This document shows, in pieces, positions 29,405-38,093 of a DNA stretch of 64,000 bases. Origin of the DNA: Methanothermus fervidus DSM 2088 (GTDB lineage: Archaea > Methanobacteriota > Methanobacteria > DSM-2088 > Methanothermaceae); contig CP002278.1 in NCBI GenBank assembly GCA_000166095.1, positions 652,001 through 716,000 of the forward strand, read 5' to 3'. Every line of letters begins with the position of its first letter. Positions within the stretch are counted from its first letter, which is position 1. Made by a program: the position numbers and the translations under genes. Below the pieces are notes generated by a model. That model was not told where the DNA came from. It saw only the letters and a program-made list of their open reading frames with translations, and ran no database searches.

Positions 29405-29976
29405 GTTTTTCCCTCTCTTTGTAATTTTCTAGCGGTGACGATGTAATGGTATTTACCTAATTTGTCAATATTTTCAATTTTAAAGCCATAAGAATTTAAA
29501 ATTTCAACACATTTTTCTTCACTTATTTTTAAATTTTCAGGAGGTCCTGCTGGTTTATCAACTCTAAAATCAACTATTATAAGTTTTCCTTTTGGTTTCA
29601 AGACCCTATTTATTTCTTTCATTAGCTCATCAGTTTTTTCATTTGCTACAATACCATGAAGAACATTTGCCATGAAATATATATCAACAGAATTTTCCTC
29701 AATTGGTATTTTCTTAGTAATGTCAGCTAGAATTGCTTTAACTTTAATATTTAAATTCTTTATTTTTTCTCTAACTTTCTTTATCGATGGTTCATGTATA
29801 TCAACAGCATATACTTCTCCATTTTTACCTAATTTTTTAGCAACCTCAATAGAAATAAAACCATTGCCGCATCCGGCATCTAAAAATCTTTTGCAACCTT
29901 CCATCTCAATTTTATTTAAAACTTCTTTAGCATTGAGATATTTTTCAGAACTTTTACCATAGTCACAATGTTTCAC
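29401..29976 (-). CDS. Class I SAM-dependent methyltransferase
   Basis: This 191-residue protein has a Rossmann methyltransferase core: FLDAGCGNGFISIEVA (SAM loop), VYAVDIHEPSI (acidic residue binding the ribose), and ADITKKIPIEENSVD. The substrate cannot be told from the sequence; related small enzymes act on quinones, arsenite or tRNA. It overlaps the diphthine synthase gene at one end and the FAH-family gene at the other by 4 bases each. Confidence 0.82.
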   Translation of the reverse strand: MKHCDYGKSSEKYLNAKEVLNKIEMEGCKRFLDAGCGNGFISIEVAKKLGKNGEVYAVDIHEPSIKKVREKIKNLNIKVKAILADITKKIPIEENSVDIYFMANVLHGIVANEKTDELMKEINRVLKPKGKLIIVDFRVDKPAGPPENLKISEEKCVEILNSYGFKIENIDKLGKYHYIVTARKLQREGKT

Positions 29977-30764
29977 ACAATATCCTCCAATATTTCCTTC
30001 TTAGCACCTAAAACAGTGGTTAAGTATTCATATTCCATAAAATGAAGAGAGGCAGGAATTACCAAACAATGTAAAGGCTTACCAAAATTTTCATTAATCA
30101 TTTCAGACACTCTACCAACTTTTATTACTGGATTATGAGATCCAATTCTTGCAAGAACTATCACTACTCTGTCGTTATTTATTATTCCTTCTTTTCTTTC
30201 TTTTTCAACTTTCAATAGATATTCTAAACCTTCGTTAGCAGTCATATACTTATTTTCATCGCTTTTTATGTCTAACAACACAAGTGTATGTGCCTCATTC
30301 TCCAAATTTTTTTTGATAGTAAGATATGGAGAATGAGGAAAATAACCATCTTCAGGAAATGGTATAGTTGTAGTTTTTCCAAATCTATATGCTTGTAATC
30401 CTGTAATCCCTGGAGCCGCAGATAATATTGATGAAGAATGGATAATTTCAACGTCAATGTCTAATTTTTTTGCCTCGATGATTAATGATTGATGTGTGGT
30501 TGCTATAAGAGGATCTCCTGGCACTAGAAATGCAACATTTTTTGATTTAGCTTCTTTTACAGGAATCATTTCTTCTTCTACTTCTTTTCTTTCCAAAACC
30601 TCTATTTTCCTCCCAAAAAAATTTTCTAATTTTTCGATGTTGGTTCCAAACAATTTTGACGTGTAAAATTCAGCAAATACTTTATCTACTTTCCTTAAAA
30701 TATTGTATCCCTTTACACTTATGTCTTTTTCATCATATAGTCCTAGTCCTACCATATAAAGCAT
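29973..30764 (-). CDS. dphB: Diphthine synthase
   Basis: DphB methylates the modified histidine of elongation factor 2 in the diphthamide pathway. The 263-residue protein is of the tetrapyrrole-methylase fold, with MVGLGLYDEKDIS at the start, VPGDPLIATTH (SAM-binding), and HSSSILSAAPGITGLQAYRFG, which are diagnostic for DphB. The ATG at 30764 follows GGTGATATT. It heads a tight three-gene run with the methyltransferase and FAH-family genes. Confidence 0.93.
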   Translation of the reverse strand: MLYMVGLGLYDEKDISVKGYNILRKVDKVFAEFYTSKLFGTNIEKLENFFGRKIEVLERKEVEEEMIPVKEAKSKNVAFLVPGDPLIATTHQSLIIEAKKLDIDVEIIHSSSILSAAPGITGLQAYRFGKTTTIPFPEDGYFPHSPYLTIKKNLENEAHTLVLLDIKSDENKYMTANEGLEYLLKVEKERKEGIINNDRVVIVLARIGSHNPVIKVGRVSEMINENFGKPLHCLVIPASLHFMEYEYLTTVLGAKKEILEDIV

Positions 30765-30798
30765 AATATCACCATAAAATTAAAAATACATTGTTACA

Positions 30799-31605
30799 TC
30801 ACATGTAGAGTAACTTCTTAGGATTTACACTAGTCATGTATTTCACATGTTTCCAGGATATTCCATGACACATCAATTCCTTTATAAAAATTTTTAATCC
30901 AAGTACAGGAGGAGGATTATGTATTTGCCCAAAATCAGTTGCTAAAATACATCTTTTATATCCAACATATTTTATAGATTCCACGATTTTTGTAACGTCC
31001 AAGCCATCATGCTTAGGTTTAGGCATGCATGCTACAAAACAATGTTCTAAAAAACCATATTTTCCCATTTCTTTTTGTTCATCTAAATTAGCACCAACAA
31101 CTTTTGTGAGAGGATGATTAATTAAAATTTTCTTTAAATTATATTCTTGTGCTATATCTAATACTTGAAATATCTGCGATGGCTTTAAATGTCCAGTAGC
31201 TAATACCATATCATTCTCAGCTACTATAATGATCACATCTTCGAGACTATTTTTGTTTATATTTATTTTATCAATTGAAACTGTGGGTAACCATACAATT
31301 TTGCCACCTAATTTTGCAGTAACTTCTACAGCATTAGGATTTATTCCACCAACATTTTCATTGAGGACAATGCCACCAAAAACATCAATCCCCACTAAAT
31401 CAGTAGCTAGTTGCGCTCTACCCACTGTAGATTCACCATGTGATTTAATAACCAATGCTTTCATTTTTTCTTTTTTTGCATCTTTAGCGACACTAATATC
31501 ATCTTTAAGACGTGGTTTAATATCAGGTTTTGTGTGGACGTGTGTATCTATCATTCCCTCTAATTTTATCTCTGAAGTGTCTAATTTTCTTTTCAACATC
31601 CTCAT
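30799..31605 (-). CDS. DUF6282 family (amidohydrolase-like) protein
   Basis: The 268-residue protein has an amidohydrolase/PHP-like N-terminus with the metal pair in [16 protein letters not shown] and later KILINHPL and [13 protein letters not shown], suggesting a TIM-barrel metal hydrolase of unknown substrate. The start is uncertain. An ATG at 31605 has GGTGG upstream, but an ATG at 31554, just before the metal motif, is possible. Either way the gene overlaps the end of the fumarase beta gene, by 83 or 32 bases. Confidence 0.7.
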   Translation of the reverse strand: MRMLKRKLDTSEIKLEGMIDTHVHTKPDIKPRLKDDISVAKDAKKEKMKALVIKSHGESTVGRAQLATDLVGIDVFGGIVLNENVGGINPNAVEVTAKLGGKIVWLPTVSIDKININKNSLEDVIIIVAENDMVLATGHLKPSQIFQVLDIAQEYNLKKILINHPLTKVVGANLDEQKEMGKYGFLEHCFVACMPKPKHDGLDVTKIVESIKYVGYKRCILATDFGQIHNPPPVLGLKIFIKELMCHGISWKHVKYMTSVNPKKLLYM

Positions 31606-32113
31606 ATAAATTTCCACCATGAGAATCCATAGCTACTATCAATGGTCCAAAATCTTTGACTTCCAATTCCCATATAGCTTCTGGAATTCCTAATTCTAAC
31701 CATTTCACACTTTTTATTTTTTTCACTTTATCTGCATACATAGCAGCGCATCCACCAACAGCAGCTAAATAAACAGCTTTATTTTTTATTAAAGCTTTTT
31801 TAGTATTTTTATCCATACCACCTTTACCTATAATAGCTTTTACACCCATTCGGATAAGTTTAGGTCCAAAAGGATTCATTCTAGCACTTGTTGTAGGACC
31901 TATAGCCACTAGACTAAAATTTTCATTATTTTTAACTATGGGCCCAGCGTGAAAAATAACTGATCCTTTGAGGTCGAATGGTGGTCCTTCTTTTATAATT
32001 TTTTTATGAGCTTGATCTCTTGCCGTAAAAATTGTACCGTTTACCTTTACAATGTCTCCTACTTTTAATTCTAAAATATCTTTAGTAGATATGGGTGTTT
32101 TCAAAGTCTTCAT
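31523..32113 (-). CDS. fumB: Fumarate hydratase class I, beta (C-terminal) subunit
   Basis: The 196-residue protein is the beta half of class I fumarase: [40 protein letters not shown], and GGCAAMYAD. With the alpha subunit encoded at 1820-2665 on the other strand it would form the active enzyme. Subunit genes lying 29 kb apart must be balanced in trans. The ATG at 32113 follows AAGGTGTTAAAA. The 3' end is overlapped by the DUF6282 gene. Confidence 0.9.
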   Translation of the reverse strand: MKTLKTPISTKDILELKVGDIVKVNGTIFTARDQAHKKIIKEGPPFDLKGSVIFHAGPIVKNNENFSLVAIGPTTSARMNPFGPKLIRMGVKAIIGKGGMDKNTKKALIKNKAVYLAAVGGCAAMYADKVKKIKSVKWLELGIPEAIWELEVKDFGPLIVAMDSHGGNLYEDVEKKIRHFRDKIRGNDRYTRPHKT

Positions 32114-32125
32114 TTTTAACACCTT

Positions 32126-32446
32126 TTATTTTCCTTGTGGAAGTGGATTTGCATGCAATGGATGTAAGTTCATGGTTAATAACATTGCCCAAACTAAAAA
32201 CCAAACTAATGAGAATGGTATAACACCACTTGCAAACCATCCTTTAAAACCACCAACTTCTTCTTTACTAAACCATTTTTCACATAAATTTCCAACTACT
32301 AATAAAATTATGACTCCAACGAATGTTGCTAAGGCTTCATTTTTACCTATAATTGGCAAAGTACCGGAGGATAAGATATATGAAATAAATCCGGCTATTA
32401 TGCCCGAAACTGTATGAATACTTGTAATTTTAGCATCCGTATCCAA
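32126..32446 (-). CDS. EMC6-like small membrane protein
   Basis: This 106-residue protein has three predicted membrane helices (about 10-30, 38-56, 72-93) and resembles the archaeal EMC6-like family, related to a subunit of the eukaryotic ER membrane insertase. A TTG start is supported by a strong AAGGAGGTTCTTCGA site. It is the first gene of the run that leads into fumarase beta (12-base gap). Function in archaea is unproven. Confidence 0.68.
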   Translation of the reverse strand: MDTDAKITSIHTVSGIIAGFISYILSSGTLPIIGKNEALATFVGVIILLVVGNLCEKWFSKEEVGGFKGWFASGVIPFSLVWFLVWAMLLTMNLHPLHANPLPQGK

Positions 32447-32547
32447 TCGAAGAACCTCCTTTTGTGTTTGTGTTTAAATAAATATCTTTTTCTGCTTTTC
32501 AATAATTTCTTTTTTATGAAATTAACTTTTCCAAATTAGTAAAAAAT

Positions 32548-32558
32548 TTTATATAAAC
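32548..32558 (+). promoter_or_regulatory. TATA box for the 32.6 kb gene run
   Basis: TTTATATAAAC lies about 45-50 bases upstream of the ATG at 32602, predicting a short leader that contains the AGGAAG ribosome binding site. Confidence 0.5.
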
Positions 32559-32601
32559 TTACGTTATTTAAAAAATACAAAGATTGTAGGAAGTTTAGAA
32601 A

Positions 32602-33324
32602 ATGATAGAGATAATAGCTCACGACGGTCCTGCTAGATTAGGAAAAATTGATGGTAAAGAAACACCACTTATAATTCCACAGGAATATATAGACCCCATC
32701 TTTCTTCCACTACCTTATGATGTGCCGAGGGAATTAGCAGAGTGGGCAGTTGAATATACTATAGACAAATATAAAAGTTATGAAGGTGAGTTTGCAATAA
32801 TTACTGGTGGAAAATACATTGATCTTAGAGTCAAATGCGCAACAAAACTTGAAGAATTGGGATTTACAAATTTAGTGATAAGTAACGGAACCGAATTACT
32901 TAAAAGACCAAAAGATCTTGTTAACCTAATTGTAAAATTACGAAAAAATCTTAAACCCACTACTTCTTTATCCTTTACATTTCCTGAACCTTTGTTTATA
33001 CCACTTTTAGTCTACATGGGAGTGGATATTTTTCCTGATGGAATATGTAAGTATTATGCTGAATTTAATGTCTTAATGACACCAACAAAATCTTATTCTT
33101 TAGATACATACAAAATCTATGACTTTGATAAAAAAGAGTTGCTTGAATACAATAAAAAAACATTAGATTATGTAATAAGAGAAGTAAAATCCCATATACG
33201 TAATGGAACGTTAAGAAATCTTGTGGAAGAAAGAGCAGCAGCATTGCCTGAATGTATGTCAGCATTAAGAATTCTTGATAAAGAATATAGTGACTATCTT
33301 CAGGAATTTACCTTACTTTATTAA
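32602..33324 (+). CDS. Archaeosine synthase/tRNA-guanine transglycosylase-like domain protein
   Basis: The 240-residue protein starts with HDGPARLGKI and continues with a TPLIIPQEY strand, which recalls the N-terminal TGT-like domain of archaeosine synthase (ArcS). It then has WAVEYTIDKY, ITGGKYIDLRVK and FPEPLFIPLLVYMGVD. It lacks the PUA domain and full catalytic barrel of TgtA or full-length ArcS. It may act with a separate radical SAM partner in archaeosine formation, but none is encoded nearby. Its exact role is not established. Confidence 0.6.
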   Translation: MIEIIAHDGPARLGKIDGKETPLIIPQEYIDPIFLPLPYDVPRELAEWAVEYTIDKYKSYEGEFAIITGGKYIDLRVKCATKLEELGFTNLVISNGTELLKRPKDLVNLIVKLRKNLKPTTSLSFTFPEPLFIPLLVYMGVDIFPDGICKYYAEFNVLMTPTKSYSLDTYKIYDFDKKELLEYNKKTLDYVIREVKSHIRNGTLRNLVEERAAALPECMSALRILDKEYSDYLQEFTLLY

Positions 33325-33341
33325 TTTTTTAGGTGATAGGG

Positions 33342-34619
33342 ATGTCAATATTAATAAAAAATGCAAAAATTGTCGATGTTAAAGGTACAAGGAAAGGATC
33401 TATTCTTATTGAAGATGATAAGATAGTAAAGATAGGTGATATAAGAGAAGATGAAGGAGATAAAATTATAGATGCCAGCGACAAGTTGGTTATTCCTGGA
33501 TTAATTAATACACATACACACTTATCTATGACGTTGTTTAGAGGTATAGCTGATGATTTACAGCTGCATAAATGGTTAGAAAATTATATTTGGCCACTTG
33601 AAAAACATTTAAATGAGGATTATTGTTATGCTGGTGCACTTCTTGGATGTATAGAAATGATAAAATCTGGAACAACAGCATTTAATGATATGTATTTTTA
33701 TATGGATTCTGTTGCAAAGGCAATTGAAAAATGTGGTTTGAGGGCTGTTATAAGTCATGGGATGATTGATTTAAATAACGAAGATAAAATGAAAAAAGAA
33801 ATCAAAGAATCTAAAAGGATTGTAAAGAAATGTCATGGGATGGCAGATGGTAGAATATCGGTGGCTTTAGGTCCTCATTCTCCTTACACTTGTTCAGAAA
33901 AATTACTTAAAAAAACTTCAAAATATGCTAATAAAAATAATTTAAAAATACACATACACGTTTCAGAGACAAGAGAGGAGATTAAAACAATTAAAGAAAG
34001 GTATGGGATGAGACCGTTTGAATATTTAGATGACATAGGCTTTCTAGGTGAAAATGTAATAGCTGCACATGCCGTATGGCTTTCAGAAGAAGAAATCAAA
34101 ATAATTAAAAATAATAATGTGAAAATATCCCATAACCCTGTGAGCAACATGAAACTTGCCTCTGGAATTTCACCTGTTAGTAAAATGTTAGATGAAAATA
34201 TTACTGTATCTTTGGGCACTGATGGTGCAGCATCTAATAACAATCTTGACATGTTAGAAGAAATGAAGATAGCAGCTTTATTACAGAAAGTTCATTATTT
34301 AGATCCAACAAAATTGTCAGCAAAAGATGTTTTTGCAATGGCTACTATAAATGGTGCTAAAACACTTGGAATAAATGCAGGACTGATCGAGGTAGGTAAA
34401 AAAGCAGACTTAGTGTTAATAAATGTAAAGAGATGTAATTTAACCCCATTTAGGAATCCAATTTCACATTTGGTATATTCAGCTAATGGTTACAATGTCA
34501 CAACAGTTATTGTAGATGGAAAAATATTAATGGAAGATAATGTTGTTCAAGTAATTAACGAAAAAGAAGTGATGGAAATCGCAGAAAATGCAAGTGATGA
34601 ATTATTATCAAAGTCATAG
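33342..34619 (+). CDS. dadD: 5'-deoxyadenosine / S-adenosylhomocysteine-type deaminase
   Basis: The 425-residue amidohydrolase matches the methanogen DadD family, which deaminates 5'-deoxyadenosine, SAH, methylthioadenosine and adenosine to the inosine forms. It keeps the metal motif NTHTHLSMTLFRG, HIHVSETREE, AAHAVWLS and SLGTDGAASNN. The product helps clear radical-SAM by-products. The ATG at 33342 follows AGGTGATAGGG. It is directly followed by a CARF-like regulator gene (33-base gap). Confidence 0.9.
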   Translation: MSILIKNAKIVDVKGTRKGSILIEDDKIVKIGDIREDEGDKIIDASDKLVIPGLINTHTHLSMTLFRGIADDLQLHKWLENYIWPLEKHLNEDYCYAGALLGCIEMIKSGTTAFNDMYFYMDSVAKAIEKCGLRAVISHGMIDLNNEDKMKKEIKESKRIVKKCHGMADGRISVALGPHSPYTCSEKLLKKTSKYANKNNLKIHIHVSETREEIKTIKERYGMRPFEYLDDIGFLGENVIAAHAVWLSEEEIKIIKNNNVKISHNPVSNMKLASGISPVSKMLDENITVSLGTDGAASNNNLDMLEEMKIAALLQKVHYLDPTKLSAKDVFAMATINGAKTLGINAGLIEVGKKADLVLINVKRCNLTPFRNPISHLVYSANGYNVTTVIVDGKILMEDNVVQVINEKEVMEIAENASDELLSKS

Positions 34620-34652
34620 AGGCGTGAATTAACAAGTAATAGAGGTGAGGTT

Positions 34653-35240
34653 ATGAAAGTATTGGTATCTCCATTAGATTCATTAGAATCATTTATGTTT
34701 TGTGTAACACGTTTTTCACCAAATCGTACATACTTAATTTTTGATAAGGAAGAATATGAAGAAAAAGTTGAAAATTTAGAGAAAGTTAAAGAAACAATGA
34801 GTTTTATAAATATAAAGGAGACTGTAGTAGAAAGTAGTGACATTGTTGCAGCTGCTAAAAAAATCATTGAAATAATTGAAAATGAAAAAAATAATGAAAT
34901 AACTGTAAACATTACCTGTAGTAATAATTTACAAAGTTTTGGAATGTTATATGGTTGCTATGCAAAATACAGGTATGTAGACAGGATTGTATATTTAAAG
35001 GATACAAAGGAAATTTTAGATATTCCAATACTTAGTTTTGGTATATCAAAAACAAAAAAAGAGATATTAATGGAAATTACAAAAGGTACGACTAGTGTGA
35101 AAGAATTATCAAATAAATTAGATATAAGTAGAGGGATGGTTTACAATCATATTAGAGATCTTAGGGAGAAGGGAATGATAAAAAAAGATGAATTAAAAGT
35201 AACAACTGCTGGGAAGCTAGCAATACTTGGTGATATTTGA
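34653..35240 (+). CDS. CARF-like domain plus winged-helix transcription regulator
   Basis: The 195-residue protein has an N-terminal alpha/beta domain of about 120 residues resembling the Csa3/CARF nucleotide-sensing domain (Rossmann-like: KVLVSPLDS at the start, ITVNITCSNNLQSFGMLYG with a conserved switch-like loop). The C-terminal winged helix (KTKKEILMEI, VKELSNKLDISRGMVYNHIR) should bind DNA. CARF proteins usually sense cyclic oligoadenylates or other adenine nucleotides. No CRISPR locus is visible, so its signal may be different. The ATG has GAGGTGAGGTT. Confidence 0.65.
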   Translation: MKVLVSPLDSLESFMFCVTRFSPNRTYLIFDKEEYEEKVENLEKVKETMSFINIKETVVESSDIVAAAKKIIEIIENEKNNEITVNITCSNNLQSFGMLYGCYAKYRYVDRIVYLKDTKEILDIPILSFGISKTKKEILMEITKGTTSVKELSNKLDISRGMVYNHIRDLREKGMIKKDELKVTTAGKLAILGDI

Positions 35241-35252
35241 TAAAAATAGCTT

Positions 35253-35264
35253 GTTTTTTTTTTT
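35253..35264 (+). terminator. Oligo-T terminator after the CARF-like gene
   Basis: A run of eleven Ts follows the stop codon of the regulator gene, a typical archaeal terminator, and separates it from the glycosidase-family genes. Confidence 0.5.
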
Positions 35265-35326
35265 CGTAAAATTTATTTATTATTTTTTGTTAAATATTAT
35301 ATTATCATGTTTGTGAGATGGTTTAA

Positions 35327-36310
35327 TTGAAACTTGTAAAATGGAAAGATAATCCTATTTTATCTCCTACAGACGATAAATGGCAAAATTTCCAAACATT
35401 TAATGCAGGAGCCATTTTAATTGATGATACTATCCATATTTTCTATAGAGCTATTGGTGAAGATTTTATATCAAGAATTGGATATGCAAAAAGTAAGGAT
35501 GGTATAAATATTGAGGAAAGAAGTTCTTCCCCTGTTTTTGAACATTCCTATCCTTCTCCATTCAACAATAATAGGAATTTAATACCTAATTCTGGAGGAA
35601 GTAGATATGGAGCTGAAGATCCACGTGTAGTTAGGGTAAATAATGATAGGAATTGGAGATGGAAAAACCCTCTTCTTTTATCTCCTATGAATGGAATACA
35701 TAAAAATTGGGTCATATTCCCTGAAAAAATAGGGAAAAGGTATGCAATATTACATACAATATCACCAGAAGTAGATATAGAATATTTAAAGAATTTAAGA
35801 TGTCCTGAAGACATTGAAAGTTATCATTGTCCATTGCCAAAGTTTGGATGGGAAATGTGTGTTAAAGGAGCTGCAGCTCCTCCAATGAAAACAAAAGAAG
35901 GATGGCTTCTCCTTTTTCACGCTATAGGCAAAGACGGATACTATAAAATTGGAGCAATGTTACTTGACAAGAAAAATCCTACTGAAATAATATCTTGTTC
36001 TAATGGACCAATTTTAGAGCCAAAAGAAAATTATGAATTCAGTGGCATAAAACCAGGAGTTGTTTATACAACAGGCGCTGTTATAAAAAATTCTAAACTT
36101 TTGGTATATTATGGAGCTTCAGATACATATCTTTGTGTTGCATATGCAAATATAGATGAGTTTGTCGAAAGTTTATTAGAGGAAAGAGGATGCTATTATG
36201 ATGAAGATGTTAGTAAAAAGATTCAAAGGAAACCCTGTTTTAGAACCAGACCCTCACAGTCCCTGGGAAAGCGAAGCTGTATTCAATGGATGCCCGGTGA
36301 AGAAAAATGA
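35327..36310 (+). CDS. GH130-family (mannoside phosphorylase-like) protein with an internal deletion
   Basis: This is a one-domain GH130/DUF377-type five-bladed beta-propeller protein: DNPILSP, FNAGAILI, IGYAKSKDG, AEDPRVVRV, APPMKTKEGWLLLFH and LVYYGASDT. The family phosphorolyses or hydrolyses beta-mannosides. Compared with the second gene's domains, about 25-30 residues are missing after EDPRVVRVNN, where IYMLYTAFDG is expected. The last 35 residues after the propeller are an out-of-family tail that overlaps the next gene by 113 bases. It may be a decayed or frame-shifted member. Confidence 0.65.
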   Translation: MKLVKWKDNPILSPTDDKWQNFQTFNAGAILIDDTIHIFYRAIGEDFISRIGYAKSKDGINIEERSSSPVFEHSYPSPFNNNRNLIPNSGGSRYGAEDPRVVRVNNDRNWRWKNPLLLSPMNGIHKNWVIFPEKIGKRYAILHTISPEVDIEYLKNLRCPEDIESYHCPLPKFGWEMCVKGAAAPPMKTKEGWLLLFHAIGKDGYYKIGAMLLDKKNPTEIISCSNGPILEPKENYEFSGIKPGVVYTTGAVIKNSKLLVYYGASDTYLCVAYANIDEFVESLLEERGCYYDEDVSKKIQRKPCFRTRPSQSLGKRSCIQWMPGEEK

Positions 36311-38093
36311 CAAAATATATTTTCTTTATAGGGCAATGACGCGGAAAAATAAAAATGGAGTTTCTATTTCACAGATAGGCATTGCTGAAAGTTACGACGG
36401 TATCAGTTTTCATAAAAGGAGATTGCTAATAACTCCTGATACTCTTTGGGATTGTTTTGGTTGTGAAGATCCAAGAGTTACAAAATTAAATAATAAGTAT
36501 TATGTATTTTATACAGCTCTTTCTCATTATCCACCAAGACCAGATGGAATCCGTGTAGGACTTGCCATAACTAAAAATTTCAAAAAAATTGATAAAAAAT
36601 ATTTGATTACACATTTTAATGCAAAGGCAATGGCATTGTTTCCAGAAAAAATAAATGGAAAGATATGGGCAATTTTAACTGTACATACAGACCTTCCACC
36701 AGCAAAAATATGTTTAGCATCTTTTAATAATGAAAAGGAAATTTGGTCTCGTGAATATTGGTATAAATGGTACCAAAAATTTGAAGATTACAGTTTACCT
36801 CTACAGAGAAGCAGTGATGATCATATAGAAGTTGGAACTCCACCATTAAAGACACCTTATGGTTGGTTGTTAATCTATTCTTACATAAAGAATTATTTTT
36901 CTGAAAAAGAAAGACTTTTTACAGTTGAAGCAGTATTGCTAGATTTAAAAAACCCATTTAAAATAATTTCAAGGACTAATTTTCCAATTCTTATACCTGA
37001 AGAATATTACGAAAAGACAGGAATTGTATCTGATGTTATATTTCCAAGTGGCGCATTTATTAAAAATAATGTAATTTATTTATACTATGGTGCAGCAGAT
37101 ACAACATGTTGTTTAGCATTCATTGATTTACCTTTTTTAATAAAAACAATGAAACATGGAAAAATCAAAATGAAAAGAGCAGCAAAACGTCCTATAATAA
37201 CACCTATTATTAAACATAAATGGGAATCCAAAGCTACATTCAATCCAGGAGCTATATATCTAAATGGCGAGGTTCATATAATATATAGGGCACTATCAGA
37301 AGATAATACTTCTGTTTTTGGTTATGCAAAAAGTAAAGATGGCATAAATATTGATTATCGATCGTCAGAACCTATATATACGCCAAAAGAACCTTTTGAA
37401 AATAAAAAATTTCCAGATGCGGCCTCTGGCTGCGAGGATCCTAGATTAACAATAATTGATGACAAAATTTATATGTTGTATACAGCATTTGATGGAGAAA
37501 TACCTAGAGTAGCAATGACATCAATAGATGTAAATGATTTCTTAGAGCAAAATTGGAAGTGGGCAAAAGCAAAAGTAATTTCTCCTTTAGATATTCCGGA
37601 TAAAAATGCATGTATATTTCCAGAGAAATATGCTGGAAAATATATAATTGTACATCGTTTAGATGATTCTATACATTATAGTCTTTGTGAAGATTTAAAT
37701 ATTGTGAAGGAGCTTGATGATAATAAATGGATATCACCAAGAAAAAGTATGTGGGATTGCGTAAAAGTTGGAATTGCAGCGCCGCCAATAAAAACTAATA
37801 ATGGGTGGATTTTATTTTACCATGGAGTTGACAAAAACAAAGTTTATAGGGTTGGAGCCTTGCTCTTAGAGTTAGACAATCCATTGAAAATCATACGTAG
37901 ATCTATGTATCCAATTCTTGAACCAGAAATGTGGTATGAAAGATGGGGAATAGTCCCAAATGTAGTGTTTCCTTGTGGAGCAGTGAAAATAAATAAAGAT
38001 ATTTATCTATATTATGGTGCGGCAGATACTGTTGTAGGCGTGGCTAAGATTAAAATAAATGATCTATTTTGGCACCTTGGTGTTAAATTGTGA
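36198..38093 (+). CDS. Tandem GH130-family protein (two propeller domains)
   Basis: The 631-residue protein consists of two GH130-like propellers in tandem (about 1-305 and 320-631). Each shows N-terminal NPVLEP / PIITP, CEDPRVT / CEDPRLT, YTA, PPLKTPYGW / PPIKTNNGW and YYGAADT. The second domain is the closer match to the upstream gene. It likely acts on a mannose-containing oligosaccharide in the cytoplasm, as no signal peptide is seen. The ATG follows AGAGGATGCTATT. Fusion with the upstream gene by frame change would give a triple-domain protein. Confidence 0.75.
   Translation: MMKMLVKRFKGNPVLEPDPHSPWESEAVFNGCPVKKNDKIYFLYRAMTRKNKNGVSISQIGIAESYDGISFHKRRLLITPDTLWDCFGCEDPRVTKLNNKYYVFYTALSHYPPRPDGIRVGLAITKNFKKIDKKYLITHFNAKAMALFPEKINGKIWAILTVHTDLPPAKICLASFNNEKEIWSREYWYKWYQKFEDYSLPLQRSSDDHIEVGTPPLKTPYGWLLIYSYIKNYFSEKERLFTVEAVLLDLKNPFKIISRTNFPILIPEEYYEKTGIVSDVIFPSGAFIKNNVIYLYYGAADTTCCLAFIDLPFLIKTMKHGKIKMKRAAKRPIITPIIKHKWESKATFNPGAIYLNGEVHIIYRALSEDNTSVFGYAKSKDGINIDYRSSEPIYTPKEPFENKKFPDAASGCEDPRLTIIDDKIYMLYTAFDGEIPRVAMTSIDVNDFLEQNWKWAKAKVISPLDIPDKNACIFPEKYAGKYIIVHRLDDSIHYSLCEDLNIVKELDDNKWISPRKSMWDCVKVGIAAPPIKTNNGWILFYHGVDKNKVYRVGALLLELDNPLKIIRRSMYPILEPEMWYERWGIVPNVVFPCGAVKINKDIYLYYGAADTVVGVAKIKINDLFWHLGVKL

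Noticed and set aside
36198-36310. Programmed -1 frameshift at AAAAAG joining the two GH130 genes
   Set aside because: The second gene is in the +1 frame relative to the first, so a -1 slip at this A-rich site would not join them; the second gene also has its own ribosome binding site.
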